DNA of 64,000 nucleotides. Source: CAZQFV01 sp964592645 (lineage in GTDB: Bacteria; Chloroflexota; Chloroflexia; DTKN01). The first letter of the stretch is position 1. Each line of letters begins with the position of its first letter. The DNA lies in NCBI GenBank assembly GCA_964592645.1, contig CAZQFV010000020.1, positions 17,629 through 81,628 of the forward strand, read 5' to 3'. The translations under genes and the position numbers were made by a program. The notes below the pieces were generated by a model. That model was not told where the DNA came from, made no database searches, and saw only the letters and a list, made by a program, of their open reading frames with translations. Shown here piece by piece: positions 1-7,843 of this stretch.

Positions 1-240
1 GTGCTGCACGCGGTAGCCGGAAAAGACCTCAATCCGGCCATCGTCGCGCACTACCGGGATAGAGACGGCCAGTTCGCGCTCCGGCCGGCGCAGGATCTCG
101 TAGGTGCCTGTATCCAGGCCCAGCCGCTCGGCCACGTCATCGAACTGCGCCAGTACCGTTTCCCAGAAGCTCAGGTGGGCGGGCCGGCCGACGACGAACT
201 GGGTAGGCGTCTGGACGGCCCGGCTTTCTGTCTTTTCCAT
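1..240 (-). CDS. gdhA: Glu/Leu/Phe/Val dehydrogenase, N-terminal fragment (cut by window edge)
   Basis: The minus strand from ATG at 240 reads open to the window edge, giving 80 residues. They contain the stretch LRRPERELAVSIPV followed by a conserved F-x-GYRVQH, which is the N-terminal dimerisation/substrate domain of hexameric glutamate dehydrogenases. The family interconverts glutamate and 2-oxoglutarate with NAD(P). The start is supported by AAAGGAG placed 7 bases upstream. The catalytic Lys and the Rossmann domain lie outside the window, so substrate and cofactor preference cannot be read. The gene follows the unknown ORF at 406-948 on the same strand and may share its transcript, although a strong GC hairpin (372-396) lies between them. 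Confidence 0.85.
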   Translation of the reverse strand, partial: MEKTESRAVQTPTQFVVGRPAHLSFWETVLAQFDDVAERLGLDTGTYEILRRPERELAVSIPVVRDDGRIEVFSGYRVQH

Positions 241-405
241 GGCGTTCTCCTTTTACCGGAGGGCTATCCTGCTCGACGGTTGTCCCGGTTGCCGAGGACG
301 AACCTCCGGTCGCTCAACCTGTTCGACCAGGGCGGGGGGGCCGCCTCCGGGCAGCCCCCGCCGGTTCACCTGCCGGCGCGGCGTACGCCGGCCGGCGCCA
401 CTGTT
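241..405 (-). other. Intergenic region with GC-rich hairpin between unknown gene and gdhA
   Basis: No gene is seen here. A near-perfect palindrome occupies 372-396 (core GGCGTACGCC, flanked by GCCGGC arms), just after the stop of the upstream gene. It has no T-tract, so it could be a weak or Rho-aided terminator or an mRNA 3' stabiliser. The gdhA ribosome-binding site is at about 248-254. Confidence 0.4.
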
Positions 406-948
406 CTAGCGCCCCCACACCTGCATGGCGTGCGGCCGGATCGAGGCCAGGACGGCGCCGTAGCCGGTGCGGTTGGCTACCTCATCGTTGTCCACGATCT
501 GCACGTCCAAGACGTACTGCCGTTCCCGCTGCTCCAGGAGGCTGCCCACCTGCTCGACCAGCGCCCGGTCCAGCGTCGTCGCCAGAGCGACCAGTGCGGC
601 CGTCTTGCGCTCGACCCAGACGATCAGGTGCACCAGCGGATGCCGCGTCTCGCCGAAGCAGACATCCTCCGGGGTAGCCTCGTAGTCAAAGGCGTAGACG
701 GCCTTGACATCGTGGTCCCAGGTCCCGAGGTACTCCCCGGTCGAGCGGGCCAGGCTGTAGTAGAAGTATCCGCTCGTCACAGCCTCGCCGGCCCGCAGCG
801 CGCGCACGGCAGCCTCACGGTCGGCCAGGTGCGCCTTGGCCATGCAGAACTGCAGCGCCTGGTCCAGCATCGTCTGAGCGGCCAGACTCACGTCGCTCGA
901 TTCCACGAACTCGATCTGCTTGCTCTTTACCGAAGTCATCTCAGCCAT
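406..948 (-). CDS. Hypothetical protein, 180 aa
   Basis: I do not recognise this family. The protein is soluble, with no signal peptide or membrane segment. A Ser/Lys/Glu-rich N-terminus is followed by an alpha/beta-looking body (residues about 25-180) with a central aromatic stretch GYFYYSLA and a hydrophobic strand HLIVWVERK near residue 110. The start is well supported: AGGAGG lies 7 bases before the ATG. An extended -10 promoter (TGG-TATACT on the minus strand, 992-1000) lies about 45 bases upstream. The next gene on the strand is gdhA, so a role linked to amino-acid catabolism is possible but only positional. Confidence 0.75.
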   Translation of the reverse strand: MAEMTSVKSKQIEFVESSDVSLAAQTMLDQALQFCMAKAHLADREAAVRALRAGEAVTSGYFYYSLARSTGEYLGTWDHDVKAVYAFDYEATPEDVCFGETRHPLVHLIVWVERKTAALVALATTLDRALVEQVGSLLEQRERQYVLDVQIVDNDEVANRTGYGAVLASIRPHAMQVWGR

Positions 949-991
949 GGTTTTCCTCCTTCTATGTAATCTGCTCGTGCAGTACGGTTGC

Positions 992-1000
992 AGTATACCA
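992..1000 (-). promoter_or_regulatory. Extended -10 promoter for the 406-948 gene
   Basis: Read on the minus strand the bases are TGGTATACT, an extended -10 (TGn plus TATACT). No acceptable -35 hexamer is found 16-18 bases upstream, which is typical for extended -10 promoters. The same TGG-TATACT core precedes the histidine kinase at 3203. Confidence 0.5.
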
Positions 1001-1042
1001 GATAGGCCATCGAAAACTCATAGAAAGGGCCCGCCCTTTTCT

Positions 1043-1094
1043 AAAAAAAGGCTAAAAAAAGCGGCAGCCCGGTGCGATCGCACCGGGCCGCCGC
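1043..1094 (-). terminator. Rho-independent terminator after the response regulator
   Basis: On the minus strand, a 34-base palindrome (1061-1094, one mismatch, centred on GCGATCGC) is followed directly by two runs of seven T (1043-1060 region). It lies 33 bases after the stop of the response regulator and ends the two-component operon. Confidence 0.85.
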
Positions 1095-1126
1095 TCGGAT
1101 CGACAACGGGCGGCCGAACAGCGCCC

Positions 1127-1837
1127 CTACCCCTCCCCCTGGAGGGACTCTGGACAGGCCAGCATGTACCCGACCCCCGGACAGGTGGTGATGTACTGCG
1201 GATTCGCCGGGTCCTGCTCGATCTTGCGCCGTAGATACCAGATATAGGCCCGCAGGTAATCGATGTCGTCGCGGTACTCGGGCCCCCAGACACGGGTGAG
1301 CAGGTCCTGGTGCTGCACGACCCGGTTGACGTTCTGGGCCAGGTGGCGCAGCAGCTCGTACTCGGTGCGCGTCAGCGAGACCGGGCTGCCGTCCACCTCG
1401 ACGGTGCGCCGGGCGAAGTCGATCTTGATCGGGCCGCAGGCTACCGTGGTGCTGACCACCTCTTCGGGCCGTTGACAGCGCCGCAACACGGCCTTGACAC
1501 GGGCCAGGAGCTCCTTGGCGCTGAACGGCTTGGTCAGGTAGTCGTCGGCCCCGACATCGAAGCCCCGCAGCATGTCGCTCTCCTGGGCCTTGGCCGTGAG
1601 CATGATCACGGGCACGGCGGAGAACTCGCGCAGGCGGCGGCAGACCTCGTAGCCGTCCATATCCCGGGCCAACAGGATGTCCAGCAGCACCAACGCCGGC
1701 TGCTCCAGGACGACCATTTCCAGGGCCTCCTCGCCGTTGCTGGCCGAGATGACCTGGTAGCCCATCACCCGCAGGACCTCCGTCACCAGGCGGACAACGC
1801 GGGGCTCATCGTCTACGACCAAGACTTTGTCTGCCAT
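1127..1837 (-). CDS. OmpR/PhoB-family response regulator
   Basis: This 236-residue protein has a receiver domain (about 1-120) and a winged-helix DNA-binding domain (about 130-230). The acidic pair is at D10-E11, the phospho-acceptor is D53 and the conserved Lys is in the DYLTKPF motif near residue 106. The loop after D53 reads ILLARDMDGY, one residue longer than usual and lacking the common Pro. The winged helix shows the family signature LTRTEYELLRHLA and ends in PGVGYML. ATG at 1837 is chosen because AGGAG overlaps the TAG stop of the upstream kinase gene, implying translational coupling. A longer frame reaches 2041, but it runs inside the kinase gene. It should be phosphorylated by the kinase at 1848-3203; target promoters are unknown. 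Confidence 0.92.
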   Translation of the reverse strand: MADKVLVVDDEPRVVRLVTEVLRVMGYQVISASNGEEALEMVVLEQPALVLLDILLARDMDGYEVCRRLREFSAVPVIMLTAKAQESDMLRGFDVGADDYLTKPFSAKELLARVKAVLRRCQRPEEVVSTTVACGPIKIDFARRTVEVDGSPVSLTRTEYELLRHLAQNVNRVVQHQDLLTRVWGPEYRDDIDYLRAYIWYLRRKIEQDPANPQYITTCPGVGYMLACPESLQGEG

Positions 1838-1847
1838 CTTTGCTCTC

Positions 1848-3203
1848 CTATTGCCCCGCCAGCTCCTGCCCCAGGTCTGTCCGCGGAAGCGTGAAGTAGA
1901 GGGTGGTGCCCTGCCCCACCTTGCTCTCGGCCCAGATGCGCCCGCCGTGGCTTTCGACAATCGTGCGCGCGATGGGCAGCCCCAGCCCTGATCCGACGAC
2001 ATTGCGGATAAGCCCCGAACGGGCCCGGAAGAACTTTTCAAAGAGCCGGTTCAGGTCTTCCGGGGCGATGCCCACGCCCTGGTCGGCCACACTGATCAGC
2101 ACTTCGGTGTCCCGGGCTTCGCCGCGGATGACGATGAGCCCTCCTTGGGGCGAATACTTCACCGAGTTGTCCAGCAGGTTGCGCAGGACCTGCATGACCC
2201 GCAAGGGGTCGGCTTCGATGATGGGAAAGCCCTCGGGAATATCGACGACGAAGCGGTGTTTGCGGCTGCGATGGGCGAGGTCGTCGACGACCTCGCGGAC
2301 CAGGCGCTGCAGGATCACCGGTTGAGGTTCCAGCCGCAGCAGGCCGGCCTCGATGACCGAGGATTCCAGCAGGTCGTGGATCAGGTCCTGCAGGATGTCG
2401 CACTCCTCGTCGATGATCTGCAAGAACTCGCGCTGGGCCTCCGGGCTGAAGCTGGCGCCTTCCATCAGCAGGGCGGTGGAGTAGCCCTTGATCGAGGTCA
2501 GCGGAGTGCGCATCTCGTGGGCCAGTGCCGACAGCAGTTCGGCTTTCAGACGGTTGGCCTCGTCGAACGCGCGCACGCTTTGGAGGTCTTCCTGGAGGCG
2601 GGCGCTGACGATTGCGATGGTCATCAGGTCGGCCACGGCCTGGAGGAAGGCCAGGTCGAAAGGCGTGAAATGCTCTGCCTGGCGCAGGTTCTGCAGGATC
2701 AGCGTGCCGATCTTGGTCTCGCCATGGGCGAGCGGCACGCAGATAGCGCTCTGTGGCTGCTGCAGTCCGGCGGTAGCGCGCTCGTAGAAGGCGCGGTTTT
2801 CGGGCGAGAGGTTGGTCATCGCGGCTGCGGTGGCCTCGGCGGAGGGATACAGCTTGGCCTGCCCCGACAGGAACACTTCGCCGCTCATTCCCTCGCCGGG
2901 GGAGAGCCGCAGGCGCTGCATCATCTCCAGGTCCAGGCCATAGGCGCTTTTGACGAGCAGCAGGTCCTCGGCAGGGTCATAGAGCAGGATCGTGCCCGCG
3001 TCGGCCGCGGGGAGCGTCTCGATCAGGCCGGACAGGAAGGCCGGCAGCATCTGCTCCACTGTGCTCTCGCGGGCCAGGGCACTGGCGATCTGGAACAGCG
3101 TTCGCAGCCGTTGGGCGAGCTCTTCCGTAGAGCCCGCGATCTGTGGGGGATCTAGGGCGGATGCGGGTAGCGTCTCCGGCGCTGCGGCGGTCGTTTCTTT
3201 CAT
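1848..3203 (-). CDS. GAF-domain sensor histidine kinase
   Basis: This 451-residue kinase has no membrane segment, so it is probably cytoplasmic. A GAF domain spans about 40-205, a dimerisation/phospho-acceptor helix carries His229 in the motif ALAHEMRTPLTSI, and the ATPase domain has the N box (LLDNSVKYS), G1 (DQGVGI) and G2 (GSGLGLPIA). The GAF domain probably senses a small ligand or redox state; nothing in the sequence says which. The start at 3203 is chosen over the upstream ATG at 3242 because AAGGAGG stands 6 bases before it and because the promoter -10 (3233-3238) would fall inside the longer form. It is co-transcribed with the response regulator, 10 bases apart. Confidence 0.92.
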   Translation of the reverse strand: MKETTAAAPETLPASALDPPQIAGSTEELAQRLRTLFQIASALARESTVEQMLPAFLSGLIETLPAADAGTILLYDPAEDLLLVKSAYGLDLEMMQRLRLSPGEGMSGEVFLSGQAKLYPSAEATAAAMTNLSPENRAFYERATAGLQQPQSAICVPLAHGETKIGTLILQNLRQAEHFTPFDLAFLQAVADLMTIAIVSARLQEDLQSVRAFDEANRLKAELLSALAHEMRTPLTSIKGYSTALLMEGASFSPEAQREFLQIIDEECDILQDLIHDLLESSVIEAGLLRLEPQPVILQRLVREVVDDLAHRSRKHRFVVDIPEGFPIIEADPLRVMQVLRNLLDNSVKYSPQGGLIVIRGEARDTEVLISVADQGVGIAPEDLNRLFEKFFRARSGLIRNVVGSGLGLPIARTIVESHGGRIWAESKVGQGTTLYFTLPRTDLGQELAGQ

Positions 3204-3232
3204 CACTGCCTCCTTGTCCCACAGTAGCTTTG

Positions 3233-3261
3233 AGTATACCATAGGCAGCGCCGTTTGGCAA
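3233..3261 (-). promoter_or_regulatory. Sigma-70-type promoter for the kinase/regulator pair
   Basis: Minus strand: -35 TTGCCA (3256-3261), 17-base spacer, -10 TATACT (3233-3238) preceded by TGG. Transcription should start near 3226, leaving a leader of about 23 bases before the ATG at 3203. Confidence 0.7.
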
Positions 3262-3392
3262 AGCCGCGTTTCGCCTCCCGAAAATCTGTCGCCCCGACGG
3301 GCGATCGCCGCAAGCGGGCCGTCCGCCTGCCCCGGCCCACTCCCGCAGCCTCGGCCCGACGTCTGGAGGAGGCCACCGGCTTGGGCAAAGGA

Positions 3393-3426
3393 TTTCCCCC
3401 CTTCCCCGATCGGGGAAGGGGGGAAA
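3393..3426 (-). terminator. Perfect 34-bp palindrome after porB (probable terminator)
   Basis: A perfect inverted repeat with 15-base arms (TTTCCCCCC then TTCCCC, and its complement) around GATC begins 24 bases after the porB stop. There is no clean T-tract afterwards on the minus strand (TCCTTTG), so termination efficiency is uncertain, but its position between two same-strand operons suggests a transcription boundary. Confidence 0.6.
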
Positions 3427-3449
3427 AATGGGTTGGGCAGAGGTCGAAC

Positions 3450-4382
3450 TCAGGCCGTCTCCCCGGCCATCCTCAGCAGGCGGGCCCATTCCTGGTCCAC
3501 CCGCGCCTGCGCCTCGTCGATGACGTGCTCAAAGGCCGGCGTAAAGAGGTGGCGGAAGCGGCCCTGGGACTGGAACCATTCGCGGACCGGCCTCTTCTCC
3601 TTGGGCTTGTAGTTCACCTTCCAGACGCCGTTCTCGATCTCGAAGAGCGGCCACATACAGGTGTCGCTGGCCAGGCGGGCGATCTCGATGCTCTGCGCGG
3701 CCTCGTGCCGCCAGCCGCGCGGACAGGGCGAGATGACGTTCAGGAAGGCCGGCCCGTCGGCGGCCACGGCCTTGCGCGCCTTTTCCATCAGGTCCTGCCA
3801 GCGCCAGGGGTTGGCCTGGGCGGCGTAGGGGATGCCGTGCGCGGCCATGATCTCGGTCAGCGGCTTGGCCCACTGCACCTTGCCGGGGATGACCTCGCCG
3901 GCCGGCGACGTGGTGGTGTGCCCACCTAGCGGCGTAGCGCTGGAACGCTGGATGCCGGTGTTCATGTAGGCCTCGTTGTTCAGGCAGATGTAGACGATCT
4001 TGTGCCCGCGCTCAAAGGCCCCCGAGATCCACTGCAGGCCGATGTCGTAGGTGGCGCCGTCGCCGCCTACGGCCAGGAACTTGATGTTGCGATCGGCCAG
4101 GCGCCCCTTGCGCATCAGCGCCTTGTACATGGCCTCGATGCCCGCGGCGGTGGTGGCGGCGTTCTCAAAGGCGCTGTGGATCCAGGGGACCCGCCAGGCC
4201 GTGTTCGGGTACATCGAGGTGGCGATCTCCAGGCAGCCCGTGGCGTTGGCGATGACCACCGGCTCGTCGATGGCGTGCAGGATCTGGCGCATGATGATCG
4301 ATTCGGCGCAGCCGGTGCACAGGCGATGGCCGGGGGCCAGCTTTTCCGGGCGGCCGGCGATGTCCTTCAATTTGATTGCCAT
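3450..4382 (-). CDS. porB: Pyruvate:ferredoxin oxidoreductase, beta subunit
   Basis: The 310-residue protein is the TPP-binding subunit of a four-subunit pyruvate (2-oxoacid):ferredoxin oxidoreductase, which converts pyruvate, CoA and oxidised ferredoxin to acetyl-CoA, CO2 and reduced ferredoxin. Visible features are the cluster cysteines C22, C25 (motif LCTGCAE) and C50 (NATGCLE), the TPP/Mg motif GGDGATYDIG followed by NNEAYMNTG, and a fourth conserved Cys in ISPCPRGW. GAGGAGG stands 6 bases before the ATG at 4382; the longer frame to 4562 lies inside porA. It is the last gene of porG-porD-porA-porB, 13 bases after porA. Specificity for pyruvate over other 2-oxoacids is inferred from subunit organisation and sequence. 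Confidence 0.95.
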   Translation of the reverse strand: MAIKLKDIAGRPEKLAPGHRLCTGCAESIIMRQILHAIDEPVVIANATGCLEIATSMYPNTAWRVPWIHSAFENAATTAAGIEAMYKALMRKGRLADRNIKFLAVGGDGATYDIGLQWISGAFERGHKIVYICLNNEAYMNTGIQRSSATPLGGHTTTSPAGEVIPGKVQWAKPLTEIMAAHGIPYAAQANPWRWQDLMEKARKAVAADGPAFLNVISPCPRGWRHEAAQSIEIARLASDTCMWPLFEIENGVWKVNYKPKEKRPVREWFQSQGRFRHLFTPAFEHVIDEAQARVDQEWARLLRMAGETA

Positions 4383-4395
4383 GGGTTCCTCCTCA

Positions 4396-5595
4396 TCACT
4401 CGCGCAGGCCCAGGTAGCGGACCAGCGGGCCGCGGTTGCCCGTGCGGACGATCTCCTGCAGGTCGCGGACAACGCTCTCGATGTGCGCCGGGACGATGTC
4501 GCGGCCGCCGAGTCCAAAGATGTAATCGACGAGCCGGGTCGAACTGTTCCCGTGGGCGGCAAAGGCCGCGGCCAGTTCCAGGTAGAGTGGGCCGGCCCCG
4601 CCCATCGCCCCGAAGGAGATGGAGCGGTCCAGCACGGCCACGGCCCGGCAGCTCCCCAGCGCCGCGAGCAGTTGCTCGTGCGGGAAGGGGCGGAAGACGC
4701 GCGGCTTCACCAGCCCCACCTTGATCCCCGCGGCGCGGGCCTGGCGGACCACGGTGCGGGCCGTGCCGGCCGTCGAAGAGAGGACGACGATCGCCATCTC
4801 GGCATCCTCCATGCCCACGGTGTCCAGGATGCCGTAGCGCCGGCCGGTCAGCTCGCCGTACTCGGCGCCGACCGCCTCGATGATCGGCAGCGCCCGCCAG
4901 ATGGCCTCGCTCTGCTGGCGTTTGTGTTCAAAGTAGTAATCGTAGAAATCCCAGGCCCCCATCGTCAGGGGATGGTCGATATCCAGGATGGAGAAGGTCT
5001 GCTGGAAGGGGCCGACGAAACGCCGGACCTCCTCGTCGGGGAGGATCTCGACGCGCTCCACGCCGTGCCCGGTGATGAACCCGTCCTGCATGCTCATCAC
5101 CGGCAGGCGCAGGTCCATGTGCTCGGCGATGCGGATCGCCTGGATGGTGTTGTCGTAGGCTTCTTGGGGGTTTTCGGCAAAGATGTGCACCCAACCGGCG
5201 TCGCGGGCGCCCATGGAGTCGGAATGGTCGCAGTGGATGTTCAGCGGGCCGGAGAGGGCGCGGTTGACGCAGGTCATCACGATGGGCAGGCGCAACGAAG
5301 CGGCGATGTAGAGCATCTCCCACATCAGGGCCAGGCCGTTGGCGGCGGTGGCCGTCATCACCCGCCCGCCGGCCGAGGCCGCGCCCACGCAGGCGCTCAT
5401 CGCGGCGTGCTCGCTCTCCACGGCGACAAACTCGGTGCCGACCAGCCCGTCGGCCACGAAAGAAGAAAAGGTCTGCACCACCTCGGTCTGGGGGGTGATG
5501 GGATAAGCGGCGACGACATCGGGGTCAATCTGGCGCATGGCCTCGGCGACGGCCTTGGCCCCATCGCGCGCCTTGATCTGCGGCTTGATCATCAT
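4396..5595 (-). CDS. porA: Pyruvate:ferredoxin oxidoreductase, alpha subunit
   Basis: The 399-residue alpha subunit carries the pyrimidine-binding half of the TPP site and the transketolase C-terminal domain. It contains the family motif AYPITPQTEVV near residue 30, VESEHAAMSAC near residue 60, and a C-terminal region from about residue 260 with VGLVKPRVFRPFP. Two ATG codons stand side by side (5595 and 5592) after AAGGAGG; spacing slightly favours the second, so the first Met may not be present. It is in the por operon between porD (18 bases upstream) and porB. Confidence 0.95.
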   Translation of the reverse strand: MMIKPQIKARDGAKAVAEAMRQIDPDVVAAYPITPQTEVVQTFSSFVADGLVGTEFVAVESEHAAMSACVGAASAGGRVMTATAANGLALMWEMLYIAASLRLPIVMTCVNRALSGPLNIHCDHSDSMGARDAGWVHIFAENPQEAYDNTIQAIRIAEHMDLRLPVMSMQDGFITGHGVERVEILPDEEVRRFVGPFQQTFSILDIDHPLTMGAWDFYDYYFEHKRQQSEAIWRALPIIEAVGAEYGELTGRRYGILDTVGMEDAEMAIVVLSSTAGTARTVVRQARAAGIKVGLVKPRVFRPFPHEQLLAALGSCRAVAVLDRSISFGAMGGAGPLYLELAAAFAAHGNSSTRLVDYIFGLGGRDIVPAHIESVVRDLQEIVRTGNRGPLVRYLGLRE

Positions 5596-5613
5596 TTTCC
5601 TCCTTCTGGGGCG

Positions 5614-5943
5614 TTAGGCATCCGTGCCGTGGACCATCTGGATGACTTTGCCCAGTTGGCCGGTGACCGTATGCGGATTCTTGATGTTGACCGGGCAGAC
5701 CTGGGCGCAGACACCGCAGCCCTTGCAGTGCTCGTAATCGAAACGGGCCCAGCGGCCCTCCTCGACGATGATGGCGGCGTCGGGACAGTATACCCAGCAG
5801 ATCATACAGTGGGTGCACTGCGCCATGTCATGCACCGGGTGCTCGGAGCGCCAGGTCCCGGTGTGGTACTCGGTGGAGCTGCCCGGTGTGGTGACGGTTC
5901 CCCCGGGGCAGACCTCTTTCCAGGTGAGCAGCTTGCTGGGCAT
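5614..5943 (-). CDS. porD: Pyruvate:ferredoxin oxidoreductase, delta (ferredoxin-like) subunit
   Basis: This 109-residue protein carries two 4Fe-4S motifs: C43-C46-C49-C53 and C73-C76-C79-C83, each ending in Cys-Pro. It passes electrons from the TPP site on PorB to external ferredoxin. The N-terminal 40 residues (TWKEVCPGGTV, GTWRSEHPV) are typical of the PorD subfamily rather than of free ferredoxins. It lies 11 bases after porG and 18 bases before porA. Confidence 0.95.
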   Translation of the reverse strand: MPSKLLTWKEVCPGGTVTTPGSSTEYHTGTWRSEHPVHDMAQCTHCMICWVYCPDAAIIVEEGRWARFDYEHCKGCGVCAQVCPVNIKNPHTVTGQLGKVIQMVHGTDA

Positions 5944-5954
5944 TGCGATCTCCT

Positions 5955-6533
5955 TTATCCTTCGACGGCCTCGTCGTAGGCGCGTTTGAGGCCGTTCAGG
6001 TTGGCCTCGACAATATGGCGCTGCAGCTTGGCGCCCAAGTTCTCCTCGACCAGGTGCATCAGCGTCTCCAGCTTGACCAGTTTGACTGCGCGGAGGACCG
6101 CCCCCAGCATGATCGTGCTGGGGATGTCGCGGCGCAGCGTTTCCATACCGATGCGCGTGGCATCGACCGTCCAGACGTGGAGCGGCCGACCGGTTAGCCC
6201 GAGCTTGGCGCGCATCTCGGCCGGCGGGAGCGGGCTGTTCACCAGGATGGTGCCCTGGTCGGCCAAGCCGTCGGTCACGTCGACCACCCCGATCAGATTG
6301 GGGTTGACCACCACGACCACGTCGGGCGCGGTGATCTGGTTGTGGAAATCGATGGGCTGGGAGCTGATGCGGGTGTACGATTTCACCGGCGCTCCCATCC
6401 GTTCCGCGCCATAGTCGGGAAAGGCCTGGAAGTACTTGCCCTCCGCCATGGCCGACTCGGCCAATAGCTCCCCGGCTGTGACCACGCCCTGGCCGGCACG
6501 ACCGTGCCAGCGGATCTCGATCGGTTTTTCCAT
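5955..6533 (-). CDS. porG: Pyruvate:ferredoxin oxidoreductase, gamma subunit
   Basis: The 192-residue gamma subunit has the family N-terminus IRWHGRAGQGVVTA, followed by FPDYGAERMGAPVKSY, both characteristic of the CoA-interacting POR gamma domain. ATG at 6533 is preceded by AAGGAGG; a longer frame to 6635 lacks support. It is the first gene of the por operon. I see no convincing promoter in 6534-6681, where the strand comes from the lysM-like gene, so transcription from upstream is possible. Confidence 0.93.
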   Translation of the reverse strand: MEKPIEIRWHGRAGQGVVTAGELLAESAMAEGKYFQAFPDYGAERMGAPVKSYTRISSQPIDFHNQITAPDVVVVVNPNLIGVVDVTDGLADQGTILVNSPLPPAEMRAKLGLTGRPLHVWTVDATRIGMETLRRDIPSTIMLGAVLRAVKLVKLETLMHLVEENLGAKLQRHIVEANLNGLKRAYDEAVEG

Positions 6534-6681
6534 AACGTCGCCTCCTTGCGTCGCTGTTTGGGCCCCTCGCCCGTGGAGGAGCCCGTTCGCACTACAGGCC
6601 AACCTTTTTGGGCCGGCGCCGCCGCTTTCTGACACGCCGATCCCCCGGCCGGCGTGAGTTCCCCAAGGCCGGGCCGTTTCG

Positions 6682-7044
6682 TCAGGGGGTGGGGGGCACG
6701 GTCTCGCGGGGCGCTACCGGGATCCACAGTTCTTGGCCGATCCGCAAGCTGTTGGGATCGGTCAGTTTGTTGATGCGAATCAGCTCATCCATATCGACTT
6801 TGTAGCGCAGGGAGATGTCGTAGAGGGTATCTCCTTCCTGCACGATGTACTTCAACATCTCCGGGGCCGCCGTGCGCGGGACCTCGCTCACGGGAGCCAT
6901 CGGTGTTGGCATGAGGAAACGGGCCCCGGGCGTGGGGGTGGGCTCGGGGGTAGCGGCGATCCCACCGCCGCAGCCGCCGAGGGCTGCCAGCACCACCGCC
7001 AACAGCAGGGCCCTGCCGGACCATCGAAGCGATCGGCCGACCAC
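6682..7044 (-). CDS. LysM-domain lipoprotein
   Basis: The 120-residue protein starts at GTG 7044, chosen because AGGAGG lies 5 bases upstream; the frame also continues to an ATG at 7104 without a site. It has a charged N-terminus, a hydrophobic segment and a lipobox ending in LGGC near residue 25. A short Pro/Thr linker follows and then one LysM domain (about 70-113) with the typical YIVQEGDTLYDISLRY start and LRIGQELWIP end. It is expected to be membrane-anchored on the outside and to bind glycan (peptidoglycan-type) chains. No enzyme domain is present. Confidence 0.85.
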   Translation of the reverse strand: MVGRSLRWSGRALLLAVVLAALGGCGGGIAATPEPTPTPGARFLMPTPMAPVSEVPRTAAPEMLKYIVQEGDTLYDISLRYKVDMDELIRINKLTDPNSLRIGQELWIPVAPRETVPPTP

Positions 7045-7094
7045 GATACCTCCTGGGGCCCGAGGGACGGCCCCGTCAGCGCGCCTCGCCATGC

Positions 7095-7131
7095 CTGGCC
7101 GCACCCCTTGGTGCGGCCAGGGAGCATTATA
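7095..7131 (-). promoter_or_regulatory. -10 element plus perfect 11-bp hairpin in the LysM gene leader
   Basis: A TATAAT hexamer on the minus strand is at 7126-7131 (the -35 is poor). Directly downstream, 7095-7120 is a perfect hairpin with an 11-base stem and CCTT loop. It would sit at the extreme 5' end of the roughly 75-base leader, which fits a 5' stabilising stem or an attenuating structure. Confidence 0.5.
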
Positions 7132-7590
7132 CTACAGGCCGGCGGGGGACGCAAGCGGGCGCGGCCGTAATGCGCCACCACGCCTCGGACCGATAGCTTT
7201 GCCGGGCTAACGGCTGGAGGGGGCCTGCCACTTCATAAGCCGGGGCCACCGTCGGCTGCCGATAGTAGGCGAATTTGTCCTGAAACAGCAGAACATAGCG
7301 CTCCGGGAAGCGCTGGGCCAGCAGCAAGCAGAAGCAAATGTCGGCGAGTTTGGGTAGATAGTCGGGGTCCGGGCTATGGACATACGAGCGCGGTCGTCAG
7401 TAGTGGATCCGCAGCCGCGCCAAGATCCGCCACGCCCCCACCGTACTCAGCTGTTCCAGCCAGGTATGCTGGCGGCAGAGCACGGCGACGGTCCGGCGAC
7501 TGCGGTCCTCCCCATACGCCGTGGGCGCCCGGCGCACCAGGTGCAGGAGCGCTTTCTGGGCGTCCTCATTCTGGTGGTAGAGGGAGGGGA
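7127..7590 (-). pseudogene. IS630-type transposase remnant (in-frame stop)
   Basis: The minus strand encodes a continuous transposase-like frame of about 150 codons broken by TGA at 7397-7399. Upstream of the stop: a region ending in TVGAWRILARLRIHY. Downstream: YVHSPDPDYLPKLADI, then a DDE-type catalytic stretch with VLLFQDKFAYYRQPTVAPAY and QPLARQSYRS. These phrases match IS630-like transposases that I know from Chloroflexota genomes, where the second-position acidic residue of FQDE is expected; here it reads FQDK. The N-terminal HTH half and the third acidic residue are missing. It is a truncated dead copy. Confidence 0.75.
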
Positions 7591-7599
7591 AAGGCGGGC

Positions 7600-7760
7600 T
7601 TGCGCCCGCACTCGGCGCTGTGCACTACCTGCGGCCGGTGGACTACTACCGGGGCGACCCGGAAGCACGCCTGGCCGAGCGGCAGCGGAAGCTGGTCCAG
7701 GCCGTCGAGGCTCGTAAAGCGTACTGGCAGGAACACCGGGACGTTAAAGAGCGGGGCTAA
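7600..7760 (+). pseudogene. IS3/rve-type transposase C-terminal remnant (frameshifted)
   Basis: On the plus strand the motif RPHSAL (7603-7620), typical of the end of rve integrase cores, continues in a different frame from 7623 as HYLRPVDYYRGDPEARLAER and on to TAA at 7758-7760. The frame change just after RPHSAL shows it is broken. It directly abuts the IS630-type remnant on the other strand, so two insertion sequences decayed at this site. Confidence 0.7.
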
Positions 7761-7843
7761 CCCCCGCTTATATTATGGTCGGTTTGTCTCAACGATATGG
7801 GGGGAGGGGGTAGGTCTACAATGCCAGTTGGGCGCATACCTGC

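Noticed and set aside
1..969. Open frame of 322 codons on the plus strand
   Set aside because: It is antisense to gdhA and to the unknown protein gene, both of which have ribosome sites and sensible sequence; it has Pro/Arg/Gly-rich shadow composition.
6534..6681. Promoter for the por operon
   Set aside because: A TGTAGT -10-like hexamer exists near 6592-6597, but no -35 at proper distance; I could not support it.
7397..7399. In-frame TGA in the IS630-type remnant as recoding or as TGA = Trp
   Set aside because: The expected residue is neither Cys nor Trp and the gene is truncated; normal genes in the window end in TGA, so the code is standard here.
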